Positions 15,243-24,891 of a stretch of DNA of 64,000 bases are shown here, in pieces. The position numbers and the translations under genes are program-made. The notes under the pieces were generated by a model. The model was not told the origin of the DNA. It ran no database searches and saw only the letters and a list, made by a program, of their open reading frames with translations. Location of the stretch: NCBI RefSeq assembly GCF_018394335.1, contig NZ_CP074572.1:1240001-1304000 (forward strand), given 5' to 3'. How positions within the stretch are numbered: position 1 is the first letter of the stretch; each line of letters opens with the position of its first letter. Source of the DNA: Shewanella dokdonensis. Its GTDB lineage: Bacteria; Pseudomonadota; Gammaproteobacteria; Enterobacterales; Shewanellaceae.

Positions 15243-15377
15243 GTGACTCTATTACTTGATATAGATGTAATGTTCACAACTCCCCTAGGTTTACTGTCCA
15301 CACTAGTGCTGCTCGGCACAGTTGGACTGCTCAGTTACCTGTCTTGGGTACTGATAGTAAAGTCTGCCAAGACTTAG
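15243..15377 (+). CDS. 44-residue single-pass membrane protein
   Basis: A short ORF with a GTG start and AGGAG at 15231-15235, seven bases upstream. The first ~10 residues (VTLLLDIDVM) precede one hydrophobic helix (LLSTLVLLGTVGLL onward) and a basic end (IVKSAKT), which suggests a small inner-membrane protein. An ATG at 15270 is an alternative start. It is followed 38 bases later by a strong terminator, which supports a real transcript. Function unknown. Confidence 0.5.
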   Translation: MTLLLDIDVMFTTPLGLLSTLVLLGTVGLLSYLSWVLIVKSAKT

Positions 15378-15414
15378 TTTATTTCTTCTAATGTGACACA
15401 CAAAGAAGTGATTT

Positions 15415-15438
15415 GGGCAGCATTGAGCTGCCCTTTTT
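15415..15438 (+). terminator. Rho-independent terminator
   Basis: GGGCAGC-ATTGA-GCTGCCC followed by TTTTT. It ends the transcript of the small membrane protein gene. Confidence 0.85.
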
Positions 15439-15456
15439 ATATTTAGCGGAGATAAC

Positions 15457-16029
15457 TTAAGCTGCGTGTTTGCGGACTTGGGCCAAATTATTGATGAACT
15501 GTGGCCGGGTTTTAATCAAGTGCTGCATATCTTCTTTGCTTAGCTCCCCGGCCGGTAATCTGAGTATTTTGCGATTGAGATATTTGCGAGCTTTCATTGA
15601 GATTTTAAAGTCAGCAGTCGGCCCTTGGATCGCGTAATGACGTTCATTACCCATACATGCAAGGATGTGCGCTTGTAACAAACTCTGTACCACTAAATCA
15701 TCCTTAGGCATGGTTAACACTGAACTGCCTTGCAGAAAAAATTCTCGCAATAAGGCCCGTTCGGCCGGGTCGAGTAGCTGGACTTTCTCTTCAATCGCAT
15801 CGTCCACCCGTTTGCCTTGCAGATATTTGATAGCTTCATCTAACAGAAAATTGACGACCAGCGCCCCGATATAGGCCAACGAACATAACAGTCCTAGACC
15901 GACGTAATGCCGATTATTAATCGCCCATTGATCGAGATTCATCAACTGCAATAAGGGTGATGGCATAAACAGTAGCAAGGTGCTCAACACCATTCCCCAC
16001 AGCGCTAGCCTCAGCAGTAGGCTACCCAT
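15457..16029 (-). CDS. SieB-like superinfection-exclusion family protein
   Basis: A 190-residue protein with two N-terminal hydrophobic segments (about 4-30 and 42-66) and a cytoplasmic, mostly helical C-terminal domain starting near EEKVQLLDPAERALLREFF. This layout resembles the SieB family (PF14163). SieB of phage P22 blocks superinfecting phage, but chromosomal relatives are usually of unknown role. It lies in a single-gene unit, convergent with the small gene on its left. Family call from general sequence character. Confidence 0.55.
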   Translation of the reverse strand: MGSLLLRLALWGMVLSTLLLFMPSPLLQLMNLDQWAINNRHYVGLGLLCSLAYIGALVVNFLLDEAIKYLQGKRVDDAIEEKVQLLDPAERALLREFFLQGSSVLTMPKDDLVVQSLLQAHILACMGNERHYAIQGPTADFKISMKARKYLNRKILRLPAGELSKEDMQHLIKTRPQFINNLAQVRKHAA

Positions 16030-16144
16030 ACTGATTTTTTCGGCAATGCCAGTCTAAATCGCTTCATGAAGATACCCAGTGTCAAAAACATAACAGTGGC
16101 GATGGATAAGCAAATCCAATGCCATTGTTAGATTTTTAGGGTAG

Positions 16145-16170
16145 AAAAAGCCGACATCACATCGGCTTTT
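16145..16170 (-). terminator. Terminator after pepT (bidirectional)
   Basis: AAAAGCCGA (16146-16154) and TCGGCTTTT (16162-16170) form a hairpin with T-rich tails on both strands, 27 bases beyond the pepT stop. Confidence 0.8.
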
Positions 16171-16196
16171 GCAAAAGACTCGCTGGTGGGTTGTGG

Positions 16197-17423
16197 CTAA
16201 TCGTATCGCTGAGTGGTGAGCTTGGCGATATTGATGATGACCTCTACCGCCTTCACCATTGACTCTAAGCAGACAAATTCATGTTTACCGTGAAAATTAT
16301 GTCCGCCAGCAAATAAATTGGGGCACGGCAACCCGCGATAGGACAACTGCGCACCATCCGTACCACCACGTATAGGTTTGATATCCGGCGTAACCCCGGC
16401 CATTTCCATGGCACGACAAGCAATATCGGTAATATGCGGTGTGGGCATTACTGCTTCTTTCATGTTGAAGTAGCTGTCAGTGATTGCAATTTCCAAGCTA
16501 CCACTGGTTAACTCATCATTGTATTTTTCAACCAAATCTTGCAGCCATTGCTTACGCTGCTCAAACTGCTGTTTGTCGAAATCACGGATCAGGTAAACCA
16601 ATTTGGCGCGTTCCGTAGTACCTTCCATCGATACCAAATGGAAAAAGCCTTCGTAACCACAGCTATGTTCCGGGGTGTCGTTCAACGGCATCTTGGCATG
16701 GAAGCGACAGGCCATAGTCATAGCATTGACCATCACCCCAAAAGCACTGCCTGGGTGGCAAGTGTTGCCGTGGGCGGTTATGACGGCAGTCGCTGCATTG
16801 AAGTTCTCAAATTGTAATTCGCCAACCGCCCCACCATCTACAGTGTAAGCCCACTGTGCAGCAAAGCGTGCCACGTCAAAGCCCCGCACGCCACGACCAA
16901 TCTCTTCATCTGGCGTAAAGCACAAAGCTATTTCCCCGTGAGGAATTTCTGGGTGTTCTAATAAATAATGCAGCGCGGTGACAATTTCCGCGATCCCCGC
17001 TTTATCATCGGCACCAAGTAATGTTGAGCCATCAGCGGTGATCAGCGTCTTACCAAGATAATGTAGCAAGTCAGGGAATTGTTCTGGAGATAACTGCTCA
17101 GTGGCACCTAATGGAATAATCTGTCCTTGGTAATCACTGACAATCTGCGGCTTAACCTCGGTGCCACTAAAATCTGGCGATGTATCAAGGTGCGCCAGAA
17201 AACCGATTACCGGGGTATCGGCTACTGTTGCCGGGATACGAGCATAAAGACAACAGCTATCACTGAGAAAAACATCACTAAAGCCAAGTTCCGTCAATTC
17301 CTGTTTTAATGCGCTGGCAAATCTTTGCTGACCAACAGAACTGGGAATAGTGGAATTGTTAGGATCGGATTGAGTATCCGACTGCACATAACGTAAAAAC
17401 CGGGAGAGCAGAGCTTCTTGCAT
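16197..17423 (-). CDS. pepT: Peptidase T (tripeptide aminopeptidase)
   Basis: A 408-residue M20 family metallopeptidase that removes the N-terminal residue of tripeptides in the cytoplasm. Metal-ligand motifs visible are AHLDTSPDF (His and the catalytic Asp), GADDKAG (bridging Asp), TPDEEIGRG (catalytic Glu pair), VDGG and the C-terminal GGHNFHGKHEF. Length and N terminus (MQEALLSRFLRYV) match the family. It stands as a single transcription unit ending at the adjacent hairpin. Confidence 0.95.
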   Translation of the reverse strand: MQEALLSRFLRYVQSDTQSDPNNSTIPSSVGQQRFASALKQELTELGFSDVFLSDSCCLYARIPATVADTPVIGFLAHLDTSPDFSGTEVKPQIVSDYQGQIIPLGATEQLSPEQFPDLLHYLGKTLITADGSTLLGADDKAGIAEIVTALHYLLEHPEIPHGEIALCFTPDEEIGRGVRGFDVARFAAQWAYTVDGGAVGELQFENFNAATAVITAHGNTCHPGSAFGVMVNAMTMACRFHAKMPLNDTPEHSCGYEGFFHLVSMEGTTERAKLVYLIRDFDKQQFEQRKQWLQDLVEKYNDELTSGSLEIAITDSYFNMKEAVMPTPHITDIACRAMEMAGVTPDIKPIRGGTDGAQLSYRGLPCPNLFAGGHNFHGKHEFVCLESMVKAVEVIINIAKLTTQRYD

Positions 17424-17516
17424 AGTTTTGTAACCCTAGTGCAATAAAGTGGCTGCATTCTAGCACAACCAATCTGATTACATTAGATTTGGATCATATT
17501 TTTAGATTTAGCCGGG

Positions 17517-18310
17517 TTAGGCCTTTTGCGCCAACTTCAGCAATACCCGACTGGCCGCAACAAAACCAAAAGTTCCGGTCACAGATGTCACCGCACCAAA
17601 ACCCGCCGAACAGTCCATCCGCATACTGCCACTGACCCCTTCTTTAGTGTTACAAACACTGCCATCTGGCTGAGGATATTTTAGCTGTTCACTGGAGAAC
17701 ACCGCCTCGACACCAAAGCGTCGTTGCGGATTTTTACTGAAGTTATATTCGCGCCGCAGTAGATTTCGTACCTTTGCGAGTAACGGATCCTGAATCGTTT
17801 TGGCCAGATCAGTCACCGAGACGAGTGTCGGATCGAGTTGTCCGCCAGCGCCACCAACGGTCACTAACGCGATCTTGTTGCGCTTACACCAAGCAATCAA
17901 GGCGGCTTTAGGTTTTACCGCATCAATACAATCCACCACAAAATCCACCGTGCCGGCGGCGGCAGATATTCAGCCAGATTATCTGCACCGATAAAATCTT
18001 CGATTTCGGTGACCTGACACAAGGGATTAATTTCCTTAATACGTGCCGCCATCACTTTAATTTTTGACTGTCCAACCGTCGAGGTCAGCGCATGGATCTG
18101 CCTATTGCTGTTGGTCACACAGACATCATCCAGATCCATCAAACTGATATTACCTATGCCACTACGCGCCAGAGCCTCTGCCACCCAAGTACCAACCCCA
18201 CCAATACCAATTATCATCACATGGGCTTCAGAAAATAGCCGTAATGCCTTAACGCCATATAATCTGGCTATGCCACCAAACCGTAATTGGTAAGCATCTG
18301 ATTCGATCAT
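17517..18310 (-). CDS. tcdA: tRNA threonylcarbamoyladenosine dehydratase (frameshift)
   Basis: An E1-like ATP-dependent enzyme that cyclises t6A37 to ct6A in tRNA. The N-terminal part shows the nucleotide-binding GIGGVGTWVAEALARSG and DLDDVCVTNSNRQIHA; the second part holds CIDAVKPKAALI, VGGAGGQLDP and RMDCSAGFGA. The two parts are in different frames, joined near 17950, where one missing G restores the LPPAGTVDFVV segment. I start it at ATG 18310 (MIESDAYQLRFGG), the conserved beginning of the family. An upstream extension to 18370 is possible. The frameshift is probably an error. Confidence 0.9.
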
Positions 18311-18693
18311 TGCTGCTGACAAGATGAAATTCCTGGACTCAGAGACTGCAGTTTGCAATTGAGAAAGCAAAACTGCGTTTTAAATAGATTAACTCACTTA
18401 AGTTTTGCAATTGTTCCATAAATTTGTAGCCTTTGTCTCGCCTGTATCACAAGCTTGTTGTTAACACTCAGATTTTATTCATTAAAAAAATTTACTTTTT
18501 CAAACATCGGCTATTACTAATTCATCCTTTAGTTGAACGGTAAAAACAGATACAGGCTGATATACTGACAGGCCGATACGTTTTTGCCTGCATCACAGGA
18601 GGTTACGCTAAAAAGAACCACTGCTGTTTTTTAAGCACTAACAGTTGTTTTTTTCACTTTTTTGAAAAAGTTCCATGGTGCCAGGGCATAAAG

Positions 18694-18709
18694 TGTGATC
18701 AACACCACA
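18694..18709. promoter_or_regulatory. CRP-like site upstream of the porin gene
   Basis: TGTGA-TCAACA-CCACA differs from the CRP consensus by one base in the second half-site and lies about 130 bases before the porin ATG. The whole 18311-18840 gap is the divergent promoter region of tcdA and the porin; no other gene is visible in it. Confidence 0.35.
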
Positions 18710-18840
18710 ATATTAACAAATTAAAACTGTAAAAATCTGCGCAGCTTTATCTTGAGCAGGAAGCCCGAGATTGGCCCAGGAACACGAAAAGCAAAACCAT
18801 AATTAAATGGAATAGAACTTAGGTTCTAGGGAGCACATAC

Positions 18841-19929
18841 ATGAAGAAAAGTTTTATCTCTGCGTCAGTAGCTACTGTTCTGGCAGCCGCCTCTTTCGGT
18901 GCACTGGCTGATGGTCCATCTTTCTACGGTCGTTTCGACCTGATGTTAACTAGCTCTGAAAACAGCTCAACTTTGCAAAGCGATACCAGCGGAGTTCACT
19001 ATGGTGAAAGCGGTACTTATCTGGAAAATAACTTCTCTTGGTTAGGGGTTAAAGGTTCAGAAAAAATCGCTGATGGCATAGAAATTGTGTACAACGCTGA
19101 ATGGGGCTTTGAAAACACTTCTAACAAAGGTACTTCTAGTTCCTCAGTATTCAATTCTCGTAACACTTTCTTTGGGGTGAAAACAGTTGGCGGTACATTG
19201 GTATTTGGCCGTAAAGATACCGTGTTCAAAAACTCTGAAGGTGGCATCGACCTGTTTGGTAACACCAACGCGGATATGGACCGTATGCTGCAAGCCCAGA
19301 GCCGTGTAGCAGACGGTGTGTTCTACTATTCTCCAAAAATTGCTGATCTGTTGACCATCAATGCTAACTATCAGTTTGATGACAACAACGAAACCACCAC
19401 TAGTGGTGATGGTAGCAGCCAGTATGCCGTAAGCGCTACTTTGGGTGATAAAGGCTTTAAAGCACAAAATTATTATGCTGCTGCAGCGTATAATAAAGGT
19501 ATCAACGGTATTGATGCCTACCGTATAGTTGGTCAGGTCAAACTGGATCAATTCAAGGTTGGTGCTTTGTATCAACAGTCTGAGAATGTACTCAACAGCG
19601 ATATCGATGGTAACACTTACCTGGTTAACGTTTCTTACAACCTGAATGGTGTTAACCTGAAAGCAGAATACATCTATGATGATGGCGGTTTCGGTACTTA
19701 CTTCAAAAACATCTCTGGTGTTAACATGAAGGCAGATACTGAAGCCACCCGCGCAGTAAGTGATGTAAGCATTTCTAACATCATCGTGGGTGCTGATTAT
19801 AAAGTGGCTAAAACCACACTGCTGTATGGTCACTATGCTCACTATGAAGGTGATTATAAACAAGCCGGTGCCAAGATTGACCTAGACGACGACAACGTAT
19901 TCTCTGTAGGTGTACGTTACGACTTCTAA
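18841..19929 (+). CDS. General outer-membrane porin (OmpC/OmpF-like superfamily)
   Basis: A 362-residue precursor with a signal peptide (MKKSFISASVATVLAAASFG, cleavage near ALA-DG at 22-24), then alternating amphipathic strands starting with SFYGRFDLML. There are periplasmic-turn motifs such as WLGVKG and FFGVKT, and the C terminus VGVRYDF has the terminal Phe required for BAM assembly. It would form a trimeric beta-barrel pore. A long leader with a CRP-like site precedes it and a strong terminator follows directly, so it is monocistronic and probably highly expressed. Confidence 0.92.
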   Translation: MKKSFISASVATVLAAASFGALADGPSFYGRFDLMLTSSENSSTLQSDTSGVHYGESGTYLENNFSWLGVKGSEKIADGIEIVYNAEWGFENTSNKGTSSSSVFNSRNTFFGVKTVGGTLVFGRKDTVFKNSEGGIDLFGNTNADMDRMLQAQSRVADGVFYYSPKIADLLTINANYQFDDNNETTTSGDGSSQYAVSATLGDKGFKAQNYYAAAAYNKGINGIDAYRIVGQVKLDQFKVGALYQQSENVLNSDIDGNTYLVNVSYNLNGVNLKAEYIYDDGGFGTYFKNISGVNMKADTEATRAVSDVSISNIIVGADYKVAKTTLLYGHYAHYEGDYKQAGAKIDLDDDNVFSVGVRYDF

Positions 19930-19945
19930 TCCTGGTTAAGGATGC

Positions 19946-19973
19946 AAAAAGGCGACCATCAGGTCGCCTTTTT
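19946..19973 (+). terminator. Strong terminator of the porin gene
   Basis: AAAAAGGCGACC and GGTCGCCTTTTT around a 4-base loop, 17 bases after the porin stop. Confidence 0.92.
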
Positions 19974-20066
19974 ATTAGCTGTTTGTCCCATCCTGGAATA
20001 CGTTGACATAAAGAGGACTTCTTTATGGCAATCCCCACTAATTCAACCCTGTGGCAACAGAATGCC

Positions 20067-20411
20067 TCAAAACTTAGCCAGGGTTTCTTCCACCTTACGC
20101 AACCAAGTGCAATTATCACATTCACACTTACGTCGTGACAGATGATGTGGTGTCAGAGTGGCGTCCACAAAGTCTACCGCCACCAGCAACTGTTGCTTCA
20201 GCTCCTCCACTGACTTTGCTTCCAATGACACTAGACTGTCGTTACGGTTCATCCAGATACACTCCATCCCCTGATGGCAGAAGATACACTGTTCATCAAC
20301 GGCATTATAAAAACCGGAATGAGGACAGTGACGCAGTTCCATCGACTGGATCACTCTAGGTCTGGCGTATTCAAAAAGCGCAATCAATTCACGCTTGTCA
20401 GGCTCGGGCAT
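20067..20411 (-). CDS. Conserved-looking hypothetical protein with Cys pairs
   Basis: A 114-residue cytoplasmic protein with two cysteine clusters: C-x2-C (CIFC) near residue 42 and CECDNC near residue 95, plus a lone Cys in HCPHSGF. These could bind a metal. The middle (residues 59-82) is helical. No family recognised. It lies convergent with the porin and divergent from the kinase gene. Confidence 0.6.
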   Translation of the reverse strand: MPEPDKRELIALFEYARPRVIQSMELRHCPHSGFYNAVDEQCIFCHQGMECIWMNRNDSLVSLEAKSVEELKQQLLVAVDFVDATLTPHHLSRRKCECDNCTWLRKVEETLAKF

Positions 20412-20617
20412 AATGCCTCCGCAAAGAGATGTCTATAGGACAAAGGTTACCCCCTGCTGTTTCCGTTATAGTTGATATATGTCAAAGTGTCAGATAATCA
20501 GATGCGTTAGGAACACACAAATCTGATATAGATCTCGCTTATATAGGCTTGTTCGACGGTTTGACTGTTGCTTTAATGGGCGGATAATCCCAGTTTTACC
20601 GCTGCGGGAGATGGCCG

Positions 20618-22425
20618 TTGCAAGCACCAGAATTACAGCACTTCTATATTTCAGAAGAGCAATCGGTTTACCTGCTGAGGGCAGATGACGCCCGCAAACA
20701 CCGTGCTTGGATCCGCCTGTGTCGCCAGCAATTAATAAAACTCGGCTATGAAGAACCTGAACTCATAGGTAAAGGCGCCTATGGTTTTGTTTTTGCGGGA
20801 CGCAATCGTTTCGGTGAAGAACATGTGTTCAAATTTTCCCGCATCACCTTGCCACAGCACATACAGGATCGTCTGGAAGAAGAAGCCTTTGTTTTGTCGC
20901 AGGTGCATCATCCCAATGTTCCCGCACTGATCAAATTTGAGCGGGTTGGACGCCAAGGCATCATGGTGATGGCTCGTGCCGCGGGTCAGGATCTTGATCA
21001 ACGTTGTCGCCAAATAGGGGCACTGCCAGTACACGAAATTATCAGCATTGCCCGGCAACTGGCCGATCTGCTGCTATATCTGCGACGTGGTCGACCTTTG
21101 GTTCATGGTGATATAAAGCCCTCAAACCTGGTATACGATGCACAGCAGGACAAGTTGTCGCTGATTGATTGGGGCTCGGCAGTCTTTGCGCAGCAAGAAG
21201 CTGATGGACAACCGGCAAGTGCCAATGTGATGGAACTGATGTCCTGCGATCAGCAGCATACCAACGCCAGAATGGGTGATGTGTATTTCATCGGTGAAGA
21301 ACAACTGAACGGCGCGCTATCTAATCCACGCTTTGATGAGCAAGGGGTCGCCGCCACCCTGTATGCATTAGCCTCCGGTCAAGCCAGCCGTTTTGGTTCT
21401 AAGGTTATTCCACCGACCAGTCTGGGATTACCCAAAGAACTTGCGCGGACACTGGAGGGCATGCTCAGTGAAGATCCCCAATTACGTCAGCGAGCGGGGA
21501 TTATTTCCTGCGCAGTATGCGCTACAGCCATTATCTACTGCTACCACCGGTAGCTGCGGCTGAACCTTTGGCAGAAATCCCGGTGTGGGTACAGTCTCAT
21601 CCGCGCGATGTTGAAACGGTCAGCTATAGTTCGCGCAAATCGTTTTTACGCAGTCATCAAGGCGATATTGGTTCTGCCGAACCCTTTCCCAGTGATGTGC
21701 AGTTAGAAAAATACTACCGCAATTTTCTGGCAGGAATGGGTGACACCGAAAAAGGATTTATTGCCGCCGTGGGGCGCTTGGGGCAATATCCAATTGTCGG
21801 CGGCTTAGCCATTCACTGGCGCGCACAAGGCGTATATATCGACTCTAATCTGGCGCTGTATGATGCTTCGCTTAAACCGGCACTGCTACAAGCAGTGAAC
21901 AATATGGTGACGCTGGCACGAGGGATCAGCAAAATCGGCATCTTTAAAGCCTGCTTTTTCAATGCGAAAGACACTTTACATCTGGAACGCAGCTCCGCGG
22001 CCACGCCGTTTTACTGCACCGATGCGCAGCAGTTACCCTTTGAAATTGGTGATGTTCCCATCCTAGAAGATAAGTCGCGCCTGCATTCTTATTTCGAGGA
22101 CGGGAAAGATCCAGATGAAAACCTTGAGTTGCCAGCGGAAATTATGGCAGAGCTGGAGCGGCTGAACTTAATCCATCACACCGGCTGTATTATTTTCGAA
22201 GCGCTGCCTACTCACTTAAAAATCCATAGTTATCTGCGGCTACTCAATCCACGTAAGCAAGCACAGTTTCGTGCTTGCCTTGACCGTATTCTGTTACATG
22301 TGGACAAAATTCAAGGGCAAGGCGTCTCGGGTTTTATGAAACTCCCTTACAAGAACACCCGCGAATTCTCGCACCTGCAACGGCGCCCGGAACGCTTTTA
22401 TCCACGCAATCCCAGGCGCAGTTAA
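20618..22425 (+). CDS. Serine/threonine protein kinase-like protein with extra C-terminal domain (frameshift)
   Basis: Two frames join at GGGG 21496-21499; one more G gives RAG-DYFLRSMRYSHY and a product of about 602 residues. Residues 45-290 are a Hanks-type kinase: GKGAYGFV (51-58), a Lys in VFKFS (72), HGDIKPSN as catalytic loop (163-170) and DWGS in place of DFG (184). The Arg of HRD is replaced by Gly, so it belongs to the non-RD class. The last ~300 residues form a second unrecognised domain. TTG at 20618 is chosen because GGGAG lies seven bases upstream and no ATG is in frame nearby. The substrate is unknown. Confidence 0.8.
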
Positions 22426-22426
22426 T

Positions 22427-24826
22427 TTAAATGGGCGAACCTGGTGGCATGGTTATCGGCGTTAAGATCATGCGCGTGCCGGGATGTTGCTGCTGTAGCT
22501 CAAGCACCCGCAGTAACTGCTGATAGTGCGCGGCCACGAGGGCTGTCACCCGTTTTTCCTTACGACTGAACTGTTGCTGCCAAAAGCCGAGTTTGGCCCG
22601 TAGTTGCGCTCTCACCTCTGGGTTGGTGGCTGGATTTTCCAAGGCATCCAGCACTGCGTCCAGCACCACCGCATTCACCCGCATGGCCACCGCTTCTTTA
22701 TCACCGGAAGGCAAATCTGCCAGCAGCGTTTTAGCCGCTAACTGATCGAGTAACTTGCTGAGCGACAACTGTTCATTGTCGCGGCTGGCCTGTTGTGCAA
22801 TTCGGTTAAGCCGTTCGCTCTGCAACAGCAAGCCGACAACATGGCGGCTGAGTGCTTCAACCATTGCTTGGGGATCGTTGGCAACCCCGAGCGATGAAAC
22901 AAAACTTTCGCGGCTACGTTGATAATCCTCGGCTTTGGGGACTAGTCTGGCGTACAGACTGGTTGGCAGATATAACGCGTCACTATCCAGCGCCGCCAAC
23001 AGTGCTTGCAATGCTCTTAGCTGCATCTCTGGTGCCATAAAATGCCAGCTACCACCGTGCATATCAGCCTGATAATTGTAATCAATGCCACCAATAAACT
23101 TGGCAGCGGCCTGAACTGATAACGGTTTAGCAGATATACGGGAACCAAGGCATCGGCCAGTTCTCCTAGCGGTTGTCCATTGAGTAATGCCGCCGCTGAA
23201 AATTGTTGCAACGCCAATTTACGCACCTGTTGCAACCGTTCCAGCTCTGCCACCGGGTCGTCGCCGCGATCCCATAAACTGGCCCAAGCATTAGCCGCTG
23301 AAGGCTGACGCGAATCCGCTTCAGAGATATAGCGTAATCCCTGTTGTTGTGCTTGTTGCAGTAATCCTGCTAACGCCGTTCTGGTTGCAGCTTGATCGCC
23401 AAAATCACCGTAGCCATAAGCGATGGCAAACTTATCCCACTCACCAATGCCTTCCCGATAAGGCTCGCTGATATCTATCTGTCCATCCTGCAAGCGAATA
23501 TAGGGATGCGGATAATCCATCACCGAGGCATTATCGTTGGTAGACGCCGCAAAATTATGGCTAAGACCGAGCGTATGACCAATCTCATGCGCCGCCAATT
23601 GACGGATGCGCGCTAATGCCAATGCCATTGACGCCTTATCTGCCGCAGTTCGGTCACGCCAACCCGCCGTTACCCCACGGGCAATCAGTAAATCCTGCCG
23701 CACCCGCAAACTGCCTAAGGTCACCTGTCCTTTGATGATTTCACCGCTGCGCGGATCAGTCACCACCGCGCCATATGACCAGCCACGAGTAGCACGGTGT
23801 ACCCACTGCACCACGTTGTAACGGATATCCTGTGGATCGGCATCATCTGGCAGCATTTCCATCTTGAAAGCATTAAGAAATCCCGCTGCGGCAAAGGCCT
23901 GACGCCACCAGCGCCCGCCTTCTAATAAGGCACTACGTATCGGTTCCGGCACACCAGGATCCAGATAATACACAATCGGTTTGACCACTTCGCTTGGCGC
24001 TGGGCCAGGATGCACTTTTTGCAGACGATGGCGCAGCAATAGTCGTTTAGTCATCACCTGATCAATAGGCGTGGCATAATCACGATATTCGTCAGCAAGA
24101 TAACCACTCATTGGCGTATAGGCTCGTGGTTGGTATCCAGGCTCAGGTAAGGCAATAAAAGAGAAACGCACCAGCAACGACAAGAATTGGCCGTCTGGCG
24201 TCACATCGGCCACTTGCGCGCCTGGCTTTATCGGCGCTAAATGTCAGCTGTACGTCCACATCGCTGTTGCGCTCAAACGATTTAACGGAGGTAGGCAGGA
24301 TCACCGAACGGCTTTGATCCAGATGGTAATGCCCCTGCCCAGTGGCGCTTAGCTGTTGGCTAATGCCATGCAGATCTGTCAGCAACAGCTCGTTGAGTGG
24401 TACCAGCAGGCGCTTTCCTGGCAAGAGTTTTCCTTGCCATAATACCGAATCAGCAAAGGCATCGGCGACGGCACGCTGCTCAAAAGGGTTGTGACTGTCG
24501 GCGCGATAACGGGTATTGAGCTGTTTCAGCAGCACATAAGGCCCTTGCCGCTCCAGTTGTACCATCCGGGTATTGCCCAATTGCCCGCGGTCAAGCCCAA
24601 TATCATTAGAACCAGCACCTTGTGGCAAACTGGTCAGCAACAACATGGGACGATTGAGATGATTGGCTTCTAGATACAGCTGGCCGCTGTCATTGTCGAA
24701 ATAGAAGTTGATAAAACCTTCGGCTTTATGGCTGTTGCGCAGCACACTGGCGCTATCCTCTGCGGCCGATAAGGTCAACGGCACCAGAAATAACAGACAC
24801 CCCAGCCATCTCGAAAATAACCTCAT
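22427..24826 (-). CDS. Secreted zinc metalloprotease, DUF5117/DUF4953 type (two frameshifts)
   Basis: Three frames join near 23060 and 24225 into a product of about 800 residues. It begins with a signal peptide (MRLFSRWLGCLLFLVPLTLS, ending near SAA). The zinc site HEIGHTLGLSHNF is encoded around 23565-23605 and fits the metzincin-like HExGHxxGxxH pattern; YDYATPIDQ and the MDYPHPY segment after it act as family landmarks. ATG 24826 is preferred over 24868 because it starts directly at the signal peptide. The protein should be periplasmic or secreted. Its stop abuts the convergent kinase gene. Breaks are probably base-call errors. Confidence 0.82.
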
Positions 24827-24891
24827 GCCACCTATCCCCCATTGTTGTTTAGCTTCCAAGCTATCCAAGTTAAGGGATTGATCTGCTTATC

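Noticed and set aside
19144..19863. 239-residue ORF antisense to the porin
   Set aside because: It is a shadow of the porin gene, with no ribosome site and no domain.
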